The notes: generated by a model from the sequence alone, not told the origin. A DNA stretch of 64,000 nucleotides from Faecalibacterium sp. An122 (GCF_002160895.1 NZ_NFLL01000009.1:1-64000); one strand, 5' to 3'. Positions 42,902-52,673 are shown, counted from the stretch's first letter. A program made the numbers and translations.

Positions 42902-42931
42902 ATTATACCCTCGCCGTGAAACTATGTGCAA
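42902..42931 (-). promoter_or_regulatory. mgl operon promoter
   Basis: On the minus strand, TTGCAC-N18-TATAAT, about 85 bases before the ATG. From 42932 to 43280 there is no gene and no structure that I trust. Confidence 0.7.
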
Positions 42932-43283
42932 TAGTAAAAACAAACAAGCTTGAAGAAAAAGTTTTAGGAGATTTTGACAACAAAAAGCAAATTGGTCTGT
43001 GGATTTTGCGGCATGTGGCACAAAACTGCATTTCAACGCATCATATGTACAAAAAGTGCGGATTATGTATCCCAGACGGGCCGCCGGAGCCGGCCTGAAA
43101 ACCGCCCCGAAAACAAAATTTTATTTGATTTCCGTTGTTATACGAATATGTGACTTTGTTTGATATATATGGACTTTTTATGCCTGTTTTCACAATACCG
43201 AAAAAACCCGCTAAACAAACGGGAATAACAGGAATAAAAGCGCCGGAGCGGAGATTTTGGGCCTGGTGAAGGGGCCGTATGCA

Positions 43284-43312
43284 ACAAAAGCCCCTGCCGG
43301 GCGGGCAGGGGA
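43284..43312 (-). terminator. Terminator after the activase fusion gene
   Basis: On the minus strand, CCCCTGCC pairs with GGCAGGGG and is followed by CTTTTG, 15 bases past the stop. Confidence 0.8.
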
Positions 43313-43326
43313 TTGGGGGTGAAACA

Positions 43327-46300
43327 TCAGGATTGCACCGGGACAACGGCGGCGGTGCGGCTGCCGCGGCGGGCGCTGGCAGCCCGCTTTCTGGGCTGGG
43401 CGCCGGAGGCGGCGGCCGGGGGCGCCGGCGGGGTCTGCCCGGCGGACTCTTGTGCGGGAGCCGATGTCGGGCGGCGGGCCTTTTCGGTCATAATCAGCAT
43501 CTGGAGACGGTTCTCCAGGTTGGCGAAACTGACGTCGGGGTCGTAGTCCAGGGGCAGGATCTGGGCGTCGGGATAGATTTCCTTCAGCCGCTTGGCCACG
43601 CCGCGGCCCACCACATGGTTGGGCAGACAGCCGAAGGGCTGCAGAATGATGAAGCTGCGGCAGCCCTCCTTGGCGTGGTGGAGGATTTCGGCGGGGATCA
43701 AAACGCCCTCGCCGGCGTCAAAGGTGTGGTGAATGATGGGGTCGCTGGCCCGGACAATGTCCTGCATCCGGGCGGCCCGGTGGTACAGGGGATGCCGTTT
43801 GGCGATGGAATCGGTCATGGCGTGGGCCGCGTTGAACACCTCGTCGGCGGTGCGGTACCAGATCTTTTCGCCCAGAGGCTTGGAGATGTGGTACTCCTTG
43901 ATCTGAGCGTCCATATAGAAGTAAGTCTTGCGGATGACGTCGGTCATCCGGGCCTCGATGATCTCGAAGCCGTTGGTTTCCAGATACTTCTCGATGTCGT
44001 GGTTGGCGCCGGGGTGGAAGTTCAGCAGGTACTCGCCCACGATCAGGACGGTGGGGCGGGGGTTGGAGCGGTCGTACTCCACCGCCTTCATCCGGTCAAT
44101 GGCCTTCTCAAAGCCCTTTTTCAGGCCGGGAATGCCGTGGCGGGTCATGCCGTCCACAATGTCGTCCATGCCGGTCTCAAAGGCCTGATCGGCTGCGCCG
44201 GGCACCTTCTCATAGGGGCGGATTTTCCGCAGCAGCTCCTCCATGACGTCGATCATGGGCAGAGAGAACACCAGATTGAAGGAGGACGCCAGATTCATCT
44301 TGAAGCCGGGGTGCATGTTGTGGCTGTCCTTGTCGTCGTTGGTCAGAATGGGAATCTGGGCGAAACCGGCGTCGTCCAGGGCTTTCCGCAGCAGGGCGCT
44401 GTAGTGGGTCAGACGGCAGTCGCCAATGTACTTGGCCATGGCCACGCCGGTGTGGTCCAGATCGTACTTGCCGCTGCGGAGGGCCGCCAGGATTTCGCCG
44501 ATGACAATCTGGGCGGGGAAACAGATGTCGTTGTGCACATACTGCTTGCCCAGACGGATGGCCTCCTCCCGGCCCACTTCCAGCGGAACAGCCCGGACGT
44601 GCTGGGCGGCAAAGGCCGCCGACATCACCCGGCAGAAGGCGTGGGAGGTGTTGGGCACCAGGACCACCCGCTCCTGGATGTCGGCCTTGGTGAACTTGAC
44701 GGGATAGGGATCGGGCAGGGGATGCACCTCAGCCCGGGCGCCCTGGGCCCGGCGCAGGGCCGCCGTCTCCACAAAGGACCGGACCCGGATCCGCAAGGAG
44801 CCCTGGGCGTCGCTCTCGTCCAGCTTGAGGATCAGAGGGCTCTTGCCCGAGATCTCGTGCATCATGCGAGTGATTTCGTCCGACAGATAGGCGTCGTGGC
44901 CGCAGCCGAAGCTGACGATCTGGACGTACTCCAGACAGTCATCCCGGGCGGCCAGAACGGCGGAGGCCAGCATCCGGGCGTGGTAGTTGTTGACGATGTC
45001 CAGACGGCTGCGGGACAGGTCCACCTTGTTCACGTCGGGCAGGGAGTCGTTGGTCAGCACCGGAATCCCCAGGCTGACGAACAGGTCGGGCAGAGCGTGG
45101 TTGACCAGTTCGTCGTTCTGGTAGGGACGGCTGGCCAGCACCACCGCATAGCGGTTCTCGGCGTGGCAGCGGTCCAGCACCGCCTGGCCGGCGGCCTTGA
45201 GCTGGTCCGAAAAGCTGGTCTGGGCGGCGTCGCCCAGGGCAATGGCCCGGCGGGTCAGCTCTTTGTCGATGCCGAAGGTGGCGGCCATGTAGTCGGTCAG
45301 CTGGCGGTCCCGGTCGGCCCGGCGGTGCCAGTGGAACAGGGGAGCGTCAAAGGGGATGCCCCAGCGCTTCTGGGGATCGTCCGAGTTGCGGATGACAATG
45401 GGATAGCCCTTCACCACCGCGCACATGGACTCGCTGGTGGAAGCGGTGCCCTCGGGCTGGACGGTGGTGATGGAGGGCATGAAAATCCGGTCCACCTTCC
45501 GCTTGGCCAGGTCCCGCAGATGGCCGTGAACCAGCTTGGCCGGGAAACAGACGGTGTCGGAGGTCACCGCCGACAGGCCCTCCTCGTAGAGGGGACGGGT
45601 GCTCTTGCCCGACAGCTGAATCTTGAAGCCCAGGCTGCGCCAGAAGGCATTCCAGAAGGGCATGGTCTCCCAGAAGGAGAGAACCCGGGGAATACCGATG
45701 GTCACCCCGCGGTCGGGGGCCAGTGCGGGAGCGTCGTAGTCGGCGAACAGAAGTTTTTCCCGCAGGGCAAACAGGTTGGGAATGCTCTGGATGTTCTGAT
45801 TGGTCTGGCGGACCCGGGCCTGGACGGCGCTGTCCTTGGGGTCGCCCAGAATCTCGCCCCGCTCGCACCGGTTGCCGGTGACAAAGCTCTCCCCGCTGGG
45901 GAACCGGATGACGGTGCGGGTGCAGTGGTTCTGGCAGAAGGGGCAGGGCTCATTCTGGCTCTGGGTGTATGTAAAGGTGTCCAGGGCCTCAAAGCCGATG
46001 AAATGGCTGGCGGGGTTGCCGTTGGCTTCGGCCTGACGCTTGGTCAGGAGGGCCGCGCCGATGGCGCCCATCTCGCCGGGGTAGGGGGCGCGGGTGACGG
46101 TGCAGCCCAGATACTGTTCCAGCGCCCGCAGGACGGCGTCATTTTTGAAGGTGCCGCCCTGCACCACAATCCGGCTGCCCAGCACGTCGGTGTTGGGGAT
46201 GCGGACCACCTTGGTAAAGACATTCTTAATAATGGAACGGCACAGGCCCGCCATGATGTCGTCGGGGGTGCGGCCGTTTTTCTGTTCGGTGATGATGCTG

Positions 46301-47832
46301 CTGTTCATAAAGACGGTGCAGCGGCTGCCCAGCTCGGCCGGGTTTTCGGCCCGGAAGGCTGCGTCGGCGATGTCCTCCACCGGAATCCCCAGCCCGGCGG
46401 CAAATTCCGCCAGGAAGGAGCCGCAGCCTGAGGAACAGGCCTCGTTCAGCAGCATATTGGTGACCACGCCGTCCTTGATCCAGATGGCTTTCATGTCCTG
46501 GCCGCCGATGTCCAGCAGGAAGGTGACGTCCGGCAGATAGTGGCAGGCCGCCGAAGCGTGGGCCACCGTCTCCACCGTGTGATAATCCCCGCCGAAGGCC
46601 TTGCTCAGCATCACTTCGCCGTAGCCGGTGGTGCCCAGACCCAAAACATCGAGTTTTACACCCTTGGCAGTATACTTTTTGTACATCTCCTGCAGGCCGC
46701 GGCGGATCACTTCGATGGGATCGCCCCGGTTGCTGGCGTAGAAGCGGTCCAGCACCTGCTCGTTCTCGTCCATCAGAACCAGCTTGCTGGTGGTGCTGCC
46801 GGCGTCCACGCCGATGTACACCCGCAGGGTGTCCCCGGGCTGGGTTTCCGGCTCTGCCAGCTGGGGCAGGGTGTGGCTGGCCTTCCAGGCGTCCCGCTCG
46901 GCGTCGGAGGCAAAATACCGCTGGGCGGTGTGCTGTTCGGTGACCTCGGGGGCGGAGGACAGCCGTTCCAGCGCGGTCTCGGGGGTCATGGGAGCGGCCC
47001 GGCCGGTGGGCAGGGGATACAGCTCATCCATGGCCAGGGCGGCGCCCAGGGCCACAATGGTGTCGGCGTTGTCGGGGCGGATGACCTGTTCCGGGGTCAG
47101 GCCCAGACGCTCAGCAAACACCCGGATCAGGGTGGGGTTGTAGGTCAGAGGGCCGCCCTCAAAAATGACCGGCGGGGTCATTTCCAGGCCCTGGGCCAGG
47201 CCGCCGATGGTTTGCTTGGCGATGGCGTGGAAGGCAGACAGGGCAATGTCGGCCCGGCTGGCGCCCTGGTTCAGCAGAGTCTGGATGTCGGTCTTGGCAA
47301 AGACGCCGCACCGGCCCGAAATGCTGTAGACCTGCTTGCCCTGGGCGGCCAGGGCGTCGAACTGCTCGGAGGGAACCCGCAGCAGGGCGGCGATCTCATC
47401 GATAAAAGCGCCGGTGCCGCCGGCGCAGCTGCCGTTCATCCGCATGTCGGAGGTGGTCAGGGTGCCGTCCTCCTCCTGGCGGAAAAAGATGACTTTGGCG
47501 TCCTGGCCGCCCAGCTCCACGGCGGTGCGGGCGGCAGGGTAGAGGGCGCGGACGGCGGCGCCGTTGGCCACCACTTCCTGCACGTAGCAGGCGCCCATCT
47601 GGTCGGCCAGGGGCCGGCCGCCCGAGCCGCACACCGCAATCCGCATGGGCAGCCCGGCGAACTTTTCACACACGGCGCTCAGCAGCTCGCAGAGGGTGCG
47701 CCGCTGCTCGGCGTGGTGGCGCTGGTAGCGGCGGAACAGAATCTGCCCGGTCTGCCGGTCGGTGAGGACGGCCTTGACGGTGGTGGAGCCAATGTCCAGG
47801 CCGAGACTTAAACGTTTCATGATCTCTTTCAT
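43327..47832 (-). CDS. 2-Hydroxyacyl-CoA dehydratase activase-type fusion protein
   Basis: A 1,501-residue protein with two ASKHA ATPase modules of the BadF/BcrA/HgdC type. Module 1 (about 8-275) has LGLDIGSTTVKAVLTD, ELGGQDAK and SCAGGTGAF with C136 and C175 (GRCGVFAKTD), which would hold a [4Fe-4S] cluster. Module 2 (about 338-620) has GVDAGSTTSKLVLMDE, DIGGQDMKAIW, CSSGCGSF and SRCTVFMNS. CPFCQNHCTRT begins the C-terminal 800 residues, which resemble DUF2229 and HgdB-like dehydratase-subunit regions (GHDAYLSDEITRMM, HNDICFPAQIVIGEI). Such fusions are widespread in anaerobes but their substrate is unknown. Neither ATG at 47832 nor 47820 has a good ribosome site. Confidence 0.9.
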   Translation of the reverse strand: MKEIMKRLSLGLDIGSTTVKAVLTDRQTGQILFRRYQRHHAEQRRTLCELLSAVCEKFAGLPMRIAVCGSGGRPLADQMGACYVQEVVANGAAVRALYPAARTAVELGGQDAKVIFFRQEEDGTLTTSDMRMNGSCAGGTGAFIDEIAALLRVPSEQFDALAAQGKQVYSISGRCGVFAKTDIQTLLNQGASRADIALSAFHAIAKQTIGGLAQGLEMTPPVIFEGGPLTYNPTLIRVFAERLGLTPEQVIRPDNADTIVALGAALAMDELYPLPTGRAAPMTPETALERLSSAPEVTEQHTAQRYFASDAERDAWKASHTLPQLAEPETQPGDTLRVYIGVDAGSTTSKLVLMDENEQVLDRFYASNRGDPIEVIRRGLQEMYKKYTAKGVKLDVLGLGTTGYGEVMLSKAFGGDYHTVETVAHASAACHYLPDVTFLLDIGGQDMKAIWIKDGVVTNMLLNEACSSGCGSFLAEFAAGLGIPVEDIADAAFRAENPAELGSRCTVFMNSSIITEQKNGRTPDDIMAGLCRSIIKNVFTKVVRIPNTDVLGSRIVVQGGTFKNDAVLRALEQYLGCTVTRAPYPGEMGAIGAALLTKRQAEANGNPASHFIGFEALDTFTYTQSQNEPCPFCQNHCTRTVIRFPSGESFVTGNRCERGEILGDPKDSAVQARVRQTNQNIQSIPNLFALREKLLFADYDAPALAPDRGVTIGIPRVLSFWETMPFWNAFWRSLGFKIQLSGKSTRPLYEEGLSAVTSDTVCFPAKLVHGHLRDLAKRKVDRIFMPSITTVQPEGTASTSESMCAVVKGYPIVIRNSDDPQKRWGIPFDAPLFHWHRRADRDRQLTDYMAATFGIDKELTRRAIALGDAAQTSFSDQLKAAGQAVLDRCHAENRYAVVLASRPYQNDELVNHALPDLFVSLGIPVLTNDSLPDVNKVDLSRSRLDIVNNYHARMLASAVLAARDDCLEYVQIVSFGCGHDAYLSDEITRMMHEISGKSPLILKLDESDAQGSLRIRVRSFVETAALRRAQGARAEVHPLPDPYPVKFTKADIQERVVLVPNTSHAFCRVMSAAFAAQHVRAVPLEVGREEAIRLGKQYVHNDICFPAQIVIGEILAALRSGKYDLDHTGVAMAKYIGDCRLTHYSALLRKALDDAGFAQIPILTNDDKDSHNMHPGFKMNLASSFNLVFSLPMIDVMEELLRKIRPYEKVPGAADQAFETGMDDIVDGMTRHGIPGLKKGFEKAIDRMKAVEYDRSNPRPTVLIVGEYLLNFHPGANHDIEKYLETNGFEIIEARMTDVIRKTYFYMDAQIKEYHISKPLGEKIWYRTADEVFNAAHAMTDSIAKRHPLYHRAARMQDIVRASDPIIHHTFDAGEGVLIPAEILHHAKEGCRSFIILQPFGCLPNHVVGRGVAKRLKEIYPDAQILPLDYDPDVSFANLENRLQMLIMTEKARRPTSAPAQESAGQTPPAPPAAASGAQPRKRAASARRGSRTAAVVPVQS

Positions 47833-48279
47833 TGTATACCCATATTTATAAATCCAAAAAGGTTGTCTGGCGTCTCGAACGGACCCGTCGGGGTATATCG
47901 TTCGATATCATACAGAATAACACCCCATTATGAACATTTCAATGTTTTGAGGGATAACGGGCTGGATTTTGTCGCTTTGCTTAGAATTCATACGAATAAA
48001 GCAATCTTTTTGGGCTGGATGCAAAGAGCCTCCCCGCGTATGTATGTGAATTTTACACAGAAAACCGCCTTTTTACATTGGACGGCAAAACAGGCTGTTA
48101 CTTTTTACCAAAGTTTTGCGCAGACATGGTTTCACCAAAAAGCGGCTTAGGATACAATAAAGCCGTCCCAAAGAGGACCCGGGATCACCCGGGGAACAAG
48201 ACATGAGGGCCCGAACAGATGGGCCGGGGCAGGGCTGCGAGGCCCGCCGCATATTGGGTACGAGAGAAAGGAAATTGGT
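47833..48279. other. Divergent intergenic region with probable phosphatase promoter
   Basis: No gene. On the plus strand, TTCACC-N16-TACAAT at 48131-48158 is the best promoter for the phosphatase gene at 48280. The repeat CCCGGG-ATCA-CCCGGG at 48178-48193 can form a hairpin in its leader. On the minus strand, TATAAAT near 47845 lies too close to the activase gene to define a promoter with confidence. Confidence 0.5.
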
Positions 48280-49821
48280 ATGAAGAACGTGAAATTTTCC
48301 CGCCGCAGCTTCCTGAAGGCCGGCGCTGCCGCCTCGGTGGCCAGCCTGGTGGCTGCCAATGCCGCCGTCGCCTCGGCCGCCGAGCCCAAGGCTGCCGCCC
48401 AGGAGAACGGCCTGTTTGACGGTATGTTCGGCGGCAAGACCCCCAAGTACATCTTCCTGTTCATCGGCGACGGCATGGGCGTGGCCCAGATCCAGTCCGC
48501 CTCCTTCTACAAGGGCACCGTCGAGAACAACGGCGCTGTGACCCCCGCCGAGCTGAGCTTCATGAAGTTCCCCTTCGTCGGCAGCGTCACCACCTATGAC
48601 TCCACCTCCTTCTGCCCCGACTCCGCTTCCACCGCCACCTCCATCGCTTCGGGCGAAAAGACCGAGTCCGGCGTCATCAACATGACCCCCTGGACCCGTG
48701 ACGTCCCCTTCGAGACCATCGCCGAGAAGCTGCACAGCCAGAAGGGCTACAAGGTCGGCATCCTGAGCACCGTCAACATCGACCACGCCACCCCCGCTGC
48801 CTTCTACGCCCATCAGGCCAGCCGCAAGAACTACTACGAGATCGGCGAGGAGCTGGCCAACAGCGGCTTTGAGTACTTTGCCGGCGGCGACTTCCAGGAT
48901 CCCCGCGGCGGCGCCGTCTCCAACTACGACATGGCCATCGCCAAGGGCTACAAGCTGGTCACCACCCAGGCCGGCGCCGCTGCCCTGAAGGCCGGCGACA
49001 AGGCCCTGGTCATCGCCGAGCAGCGCGCCGACGCCGCCGCCATGAACTACTCCATCGACGCCGCCGCCGGCGAGTGGCAGCTGTCCGACTACGTCCGCAA
49101 GGGCATCGAAGTGCTGGATAACCCCAACGGCTTCTTCATGATGGCCGAGTCGGGCAAGATCGACTGGGCCTGCCACGCCAACGACACCGCCGCCTCCATC
49201 CACGATGTGCTGGAGATGAGCAACGCCGTCCAGGTGGCCGTCGACTTCTACAACCAGCACCCCAACGACACCCTGATCCTGGTCACCGCCGACCACGAGA
49301 CCGGCGGCATGACCATCGGCTTCACCACCACCAACTACGACACCTATCTGACCAACCTGACCAAGCAGACCATGTCCTTTGTCAAGTTCGACAGCATCAT
49401 CGACACCCTGCGCGCCCAGGGCGCTTCCTTCGAGGCTGCCATGGCCGAGGCCAAGAAGGCGTTCGGCCTCATCACCGCGAATGATGCCGACGCCGCCAAC
49501 CCCGAGTACGAGAACCTGATCCTCACCGACTACGAGCTCGAGGGCCTGCGCACTGCTTACGAGCGCAGCATGACCGTCGGCGCCGCCGGCCAGGGCGACA
49601 TGACCCAGCGGGATTACGAGCTGTACGGCACCTATCAGCCCTTCTCGGTCGAGCTGTGCCATGTGCTGAACCACAAGTCCGGCATGGACCACACCACCTG
49701 GAGCCACACCGGCGCCCCCGTCAACATCTACGCTGTGGGCGCAGGCTCCGACAAGTTCACCGGTGCTTTCGACAACACCGAGATCTTCCACAAGCTGGCT
49801 GAGCTGACCGACGTGAAGTAA
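48280..49821 (+). CDS. phoA: Alkaline phosphatase, Tat-exported
   Basis: A 513-residue secreted metal-dependent phosphomonoesterase. The signal MKNVKFSRRSFLKAGAAASV has twin arginines R8-R9 with SFLK, and cleavage is likely after ASA near residue 33, so export is by Tat. Active-site motifs are FLFIGDGMGVAQ (metal), CPDSASTATSIASGEKT (nucleophile Ser in the DSAS context), VNIDHATPAAFYAH and TADHETGGMTIG (metal His/Asp). Length is normal. Codons are almost all C-ending (GCC, ACC, AAC, TTC), more extreme than its neighbours, suggesting high expression. GAAAGGAAATTGGT precedes the ATG. No Pho-type box was identified. Confidence 0.95.
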   Translation: MKNVKFSRRSFLKAGAAASVASLVAANAAVASAAEPKAAAQENGLFDGMFGGKTPKYIFLFIGDGMGVAQIQSASFYKGTVENNGAVTPAELSFMKFPFVGSVTTYDSTSFCPDSASTATSIASGEKTESGVINMTPWTRDVPFETIAEKLHSQKGYKVGILSTVNIDHATPAAFYAHQASRKNYYEIGEELANSGFEYFAGGDFQDPRGGAVSNYDMAIAKGYKLVTTQAGAAALKAGDKALVIAEQRADAAAMNYSIDAAAGEWQLSDYVRKGIEVLDNPNGFFMMAESGKIDWACHANDTAASIHDVLEMSNAVQVAVDFYNQHPNDTLILVTADHETGGMTIGFTTTNYDTYLTNLTKQTMSFVKFDSIIDTLRAQGASFEAAMAEAKKAFGLITANDADAANPEYENLILTDYELEGLRTAYERSMTVGAAGQGDMTQRDYELYGTYQPFSVELCHVLNHKSGMDHTTWSHTGAPVNIYAVGAGSDKFTGAFDNTEIFHKLAELTDVK

Positions 49822-49901
49822 ACCGCGTCCCGGCTCTCCCAAAACAAAACACGAGACTCCTTCTTCCTTAATCTTCTTAACATACACCAGGCATACATGC
49901 T

Positions 49902-49949
49902 AAAGCCCCCGCCCAACACCGCGCGACACGGTGCAGGCGGGGGCTTTTC
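49902..49949. terminator. Bidirectional terminator between phoA and mscL
   Basis: AAAGCCCCCGCC pairs with GGCGGGGGCTTTT around an inner CACCG/CGGTG stem, with T-runs available on both strands of the convergent pair. Confidence 0.9.
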
Positions 49950-49971
49950 GGTTTGAAAAAATCAAAAAGTG

Positions 49972-50403
49972 TTACGGGGCAGGGGGATCAATCATCGAGG
50001 TGCAGTGGGGGCAGCGGGTGGCCTTGATGGAGATCTCGCTCTGGCAATAGGGGCAGATGCGGGTGGTGGGAGCGGCAGGGGTCTCCTTTTTCTTGCGGAA
50101 GGAGGCGGCCTTGTTGGCCGCTTTGATCACCACAAACAGGGACAGGGCGACGATCAGGAAATTGATGACGGCATTGAGAAAGGACCCGATGCCGATGGAT
50201 ACCTGCCCCACCTGAATCACCACATGGGAGAAATCCATGTTGAAAAACAGGCCGATGACAGGGGAAATGATGTCGTTGACCAGGGAATCCACAATGCTCT
50301 TGAAGGCGGCGCCAACCACGACGCCCACAGCCATGTCCAGCACGTTGCCGCGCATGGCGAAAGCCCGGAATTCCTTGAAAAAACGCTGGATGCCTTGGGT
50401 CAT
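49972..50403 (-). CDS. mscL: Large-conductance mechanosensitive channel with C-terminal zinc ribbon
   Basis: A 143-residue MscL, a pentameric tension-gated pore protecting against osmotic downshock. The N-terminus FKEFRAFAMRGNVLDMAVGVVVGAAFKSIV is the conserved amphipathic helix and pore helix; the second helix is FLNAVINFLIVALSLFVVI. The usual charged C-terminal bundle is replaced by a short linker and CPYC...CPHC (residues about 117-135), a four-cysteine zinc ribbon. GGAGGAATC precedes the ATG. It may be cotranscribed with the upstream M3 peptidase gene, 24 bases away. Confidence 0.95.
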   Translation of the reverse strand: MTQGIQRFFKEFRAFAMRGNVLDMAVGVVVGAAFKSIVDSLVNDIISPVIGLFFNMDFSHVVIQVGQVSIGIGSFLNAVINFLIVALSLFVVIKAANKAASFRKKKETPAAPTTRICPYCQSEISIKATRCPHCTSMIDPPAP

Positions 50404-50427
50404 AGGGTAATGATTCCTCCTGAGGGA

Positions 50428-52119
50428 TTAGATCTGGTGCTCCGCAATCCAATTTGCCACCGGCTGGGCGATGGCCTTGACGCTGCCCTCCTCAAAGGGG
50501 GTGCGGAGGCCGGCGGTCTCGCACAGCTCAGTGTAGCTGGCGGTGCCGCCGCGGCGGCAGAGCCGGAGATACCGCTGCCATGCGTCGGCGTGGTCGGCCT
50601 CGTTCAGCAGGAAGAACTGGAGAGCCGCCATGGTGGACAGGCAGTAGTCGATATAATAGAAGGGGCACTCGTAGATGTGGAGCTGACGCTGCCAGCCTGC
50701 GCCCCGGCCGTAGAAGGGCAGACCGTCAAAGTCGATCCAGGGACGGTACTTCTTCTCCAGCTTGAGCCAGACGTCGTTGCGCTGGTCGGGGGTCAGGTTG
50801 GGGTGCTGGTACATGATATGCTGGAACTCATCCACTTCACAACCATAGGCCAGGAAAATCAGGCTCTCCTCGGTGTGGGTGAGGGCGTACTTGGGGGTGT
50901 CTGCGCCGAACAGCAGATGATGCCAGGGGGCGGTGAGGAACTCCATGGCCATGGAGTGGATCTCGGCGCTCTCCATGCTGGGGCACTTCAGGTCCTCGGG
51001 CATGGCCTCGTCCAGGGCGGCCAGATAGCCCTCGAAGGCGTGGCCGGCCTCATGGGTCAGGACGTCCACATCGGCGGCGGTGTCGTTCCAGTTGGCAAAG
51101 ATAAAGGGGGCCTTGTAGGTGGGCAGGATGGTCATATAGCCGCCGTTGGCCTTGCCGGGACGGCTGAGGACGTCAAACAGCTCGTTGTCCTGCATGAAGT
51201 CGATGAACTCGGCCGTCTCGCTGCTGAGCTCGTGGTACATGGTGCGGGCAGCGTCCATGCGCACCTGATAGCCCTTGACCGGGACGGGGTTGCCGTCGGG
51301 AAAAGCTACGTTCAGGTCGGCAAAGGTGGGGTGCTCGATGCCGGCGCGGCGGGCGCGGCGGGCCACCACTTCGGCCAGCAGAGGCACCACGTCCCGGGCC
51401 ACCTGGTCCCGGAAGATGCGGATTTCCTCGGGGCCGTAGCCGATGCGGTTCATTCGGGCATAGGACAGTTCGCTGTAGTCCTTGTAGCCCAGGATGGCGG
51501 CCTGCTGGTTCAGGTTGTGGACGGTGCGCTCGTACAGCTCGTCGAACTCGCCGCGGTGGGCGTCGAAATAGCTGGCCTCGGCCTCAAAGGCAGCGCGGCG
51601 GACGGCGGGGTCCAGGCTCTGCTTGTAGGGGCCCAGCTGGGGGATGGTGAGCTGCTGGCCGTCCAGCTCCACCAGAGCGCCGCCGTACAGACGCTGGTAC
51701 AGGCTGGAGATGGTGTTGGCCTCCTGCTGAAGGGCGGTGACCCGGCTGTCCACCGACAGGACTGCGTTGCGCATGCCGGGTACGCAGGTGGAACCGTAGG
51801 CAGCGGTGAGGGCGTCCAGATGGGGATTGGCCAGGATGGCGCGGTAGATCTCGGTGACGGCGTTGGAAACGGCAGGGCCGTTGGCGTCGAAGAAGTCCTG
51901 CTCAGCCTGCCAATAGGGATCGCGGGTGTCGCAGGTATAGTGGATGTTGGCCAGGTTGGCGGCGGTGGTGTAGTCGGCCATGGCGGCGCTCTGGTCGTAG
52001 TAGAGTTTCACCAGAGCCTCGTCGGAGTCGGCCGCGGCTGCGTCGGCGGCAAACTGGGCGCACCGCGCCAGAATGGCGTCAATATCGGGGCGTGCATAAG
52101 GCATTTCACTGAATTTCAT
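50428..52119 (-). CDS. M3 family oligoendopeptidase
   Basis: A 563-residue cytoplasmic zinc peptidase (PepF/thimet type) degrading short peptides. The zinc motif HEAGH is in DVDVLTHEAGHAFEGYLAA near residue 352, and the third ligand lies in SMESAEIHSMAMEFLTAPW. GYMTILPTYKAPFIFANWN precedes it, as is usual. Length matches the M3 'oligoendopeptidase F-like' subgroup. No signal peptide. GGAGAATG precedes the ATG. It supports peptide use along with PepV at 59.9 kb. Confidence 0.94.
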   Translation of the reverse strand: MKFSEMPYARPDIDAILARCAQFAADAAAADSDEALVKLYYDQSAAMADYTTAANLANIHYTCDTRDPYWQAEQDFFDANGPAVSNAVTEIYRAILANPHLDALTAAYGSTCVPGMRNAVLSVDSRVTALQQEANTISSLYQRLYGGALVELDGQQLTIPQLGPYKQSLDPAVRRAAFEAEASYFDAHRGEFDELYERTVHNLNQQAAILGYKDYSELSYARMNRIGYGPEEIRIFRDQVARDVVPLLAEVVARRARRAGIEHPTFADLNVAFPDGNPVPVKGYQVRMDAARTMYHELSSETAEFIDFMQDNELFDVLSRPGKANGGYMTILPTYKAPFIFANWNDTAADVDVLTHEAGHAFEGYLAALDEAMPEDLKCPSMESAEIHSMAMEFLTAPWHHLLFGADTPKYALTHTEESLIFLAYGCEVDEFQHIMYQHPNLTPDQRNDVWLKLEKKYRPWIDFDGLPFYGRGAGWQRQLHIYECPFYYIDYCLSTMAALQFFLLNEADHADAWQRYLRLCRRGGTASYTELCETAGLRTPFEEGSVKAIAQPVANWIAEHQI

Positions 52120-52673
52120 GAGCGTTCATTCTCCTTCCTTGTGGCCCCGTGGGGGGCTTTATCCTGCCATTAGGATACCACAACCGAATGCAAAAGAAAA
52201 GCCGGGCACAAAAAAGTAAAAGTGAAATCCTTTCAGCCGGTGCAAGTGGGCATGAATACTCACTTTTTGGCTTTAATCAAGTACAGTGGTGAAGACGCCT
52301 GAACCGGCGCCCTGACGCCCCGGCTTGGGGCTGTATCCCTGCCGTGAAATATAGCCGGTGTGCCTGTTCCCAGTGGAAACGCCGTACCCGGTGGGCCGGA
52401 AAAGCGCCTTGTCCCAGCCGGAGACAGAACCCCGGCCCAGCCATGGAAAATCCTTTCTTTTATCTAAGGAAAAACCTCTTTTTCGGAAGAACCGGTGCGG
52501 CGTGCCGGTGCTGTGAACAGCAAAGGGAGAGAGGAATAAAACGGCAAGAAAAAATCCCCGCCCCGGAGTAGGAGCGAGGATTTTGTGTGGCATAGGTGTT
52601 TACGCTTGGTATAGATCGAAATGGAATTAACTCTCAGAACGCATTGGCTTGCGGGAAATGGCATTTTCCAGCA
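52120..52673. other. Intergenic region without recognisable genes
   Basis: No open frame with coding character or a ribosome site was found. GGATTTTCC-type and GCGCC palindromes are scattered, but none has a T-run. The stretch leads into two copies of the composite repeat. Confidence 0.5.

Noticed and set aside
47863-48150. A 95-codon frame between the activase and phosphatase genes
   Set aside because: No ribosome site, no domain, and it overlaps the probable phosphatase promoter.
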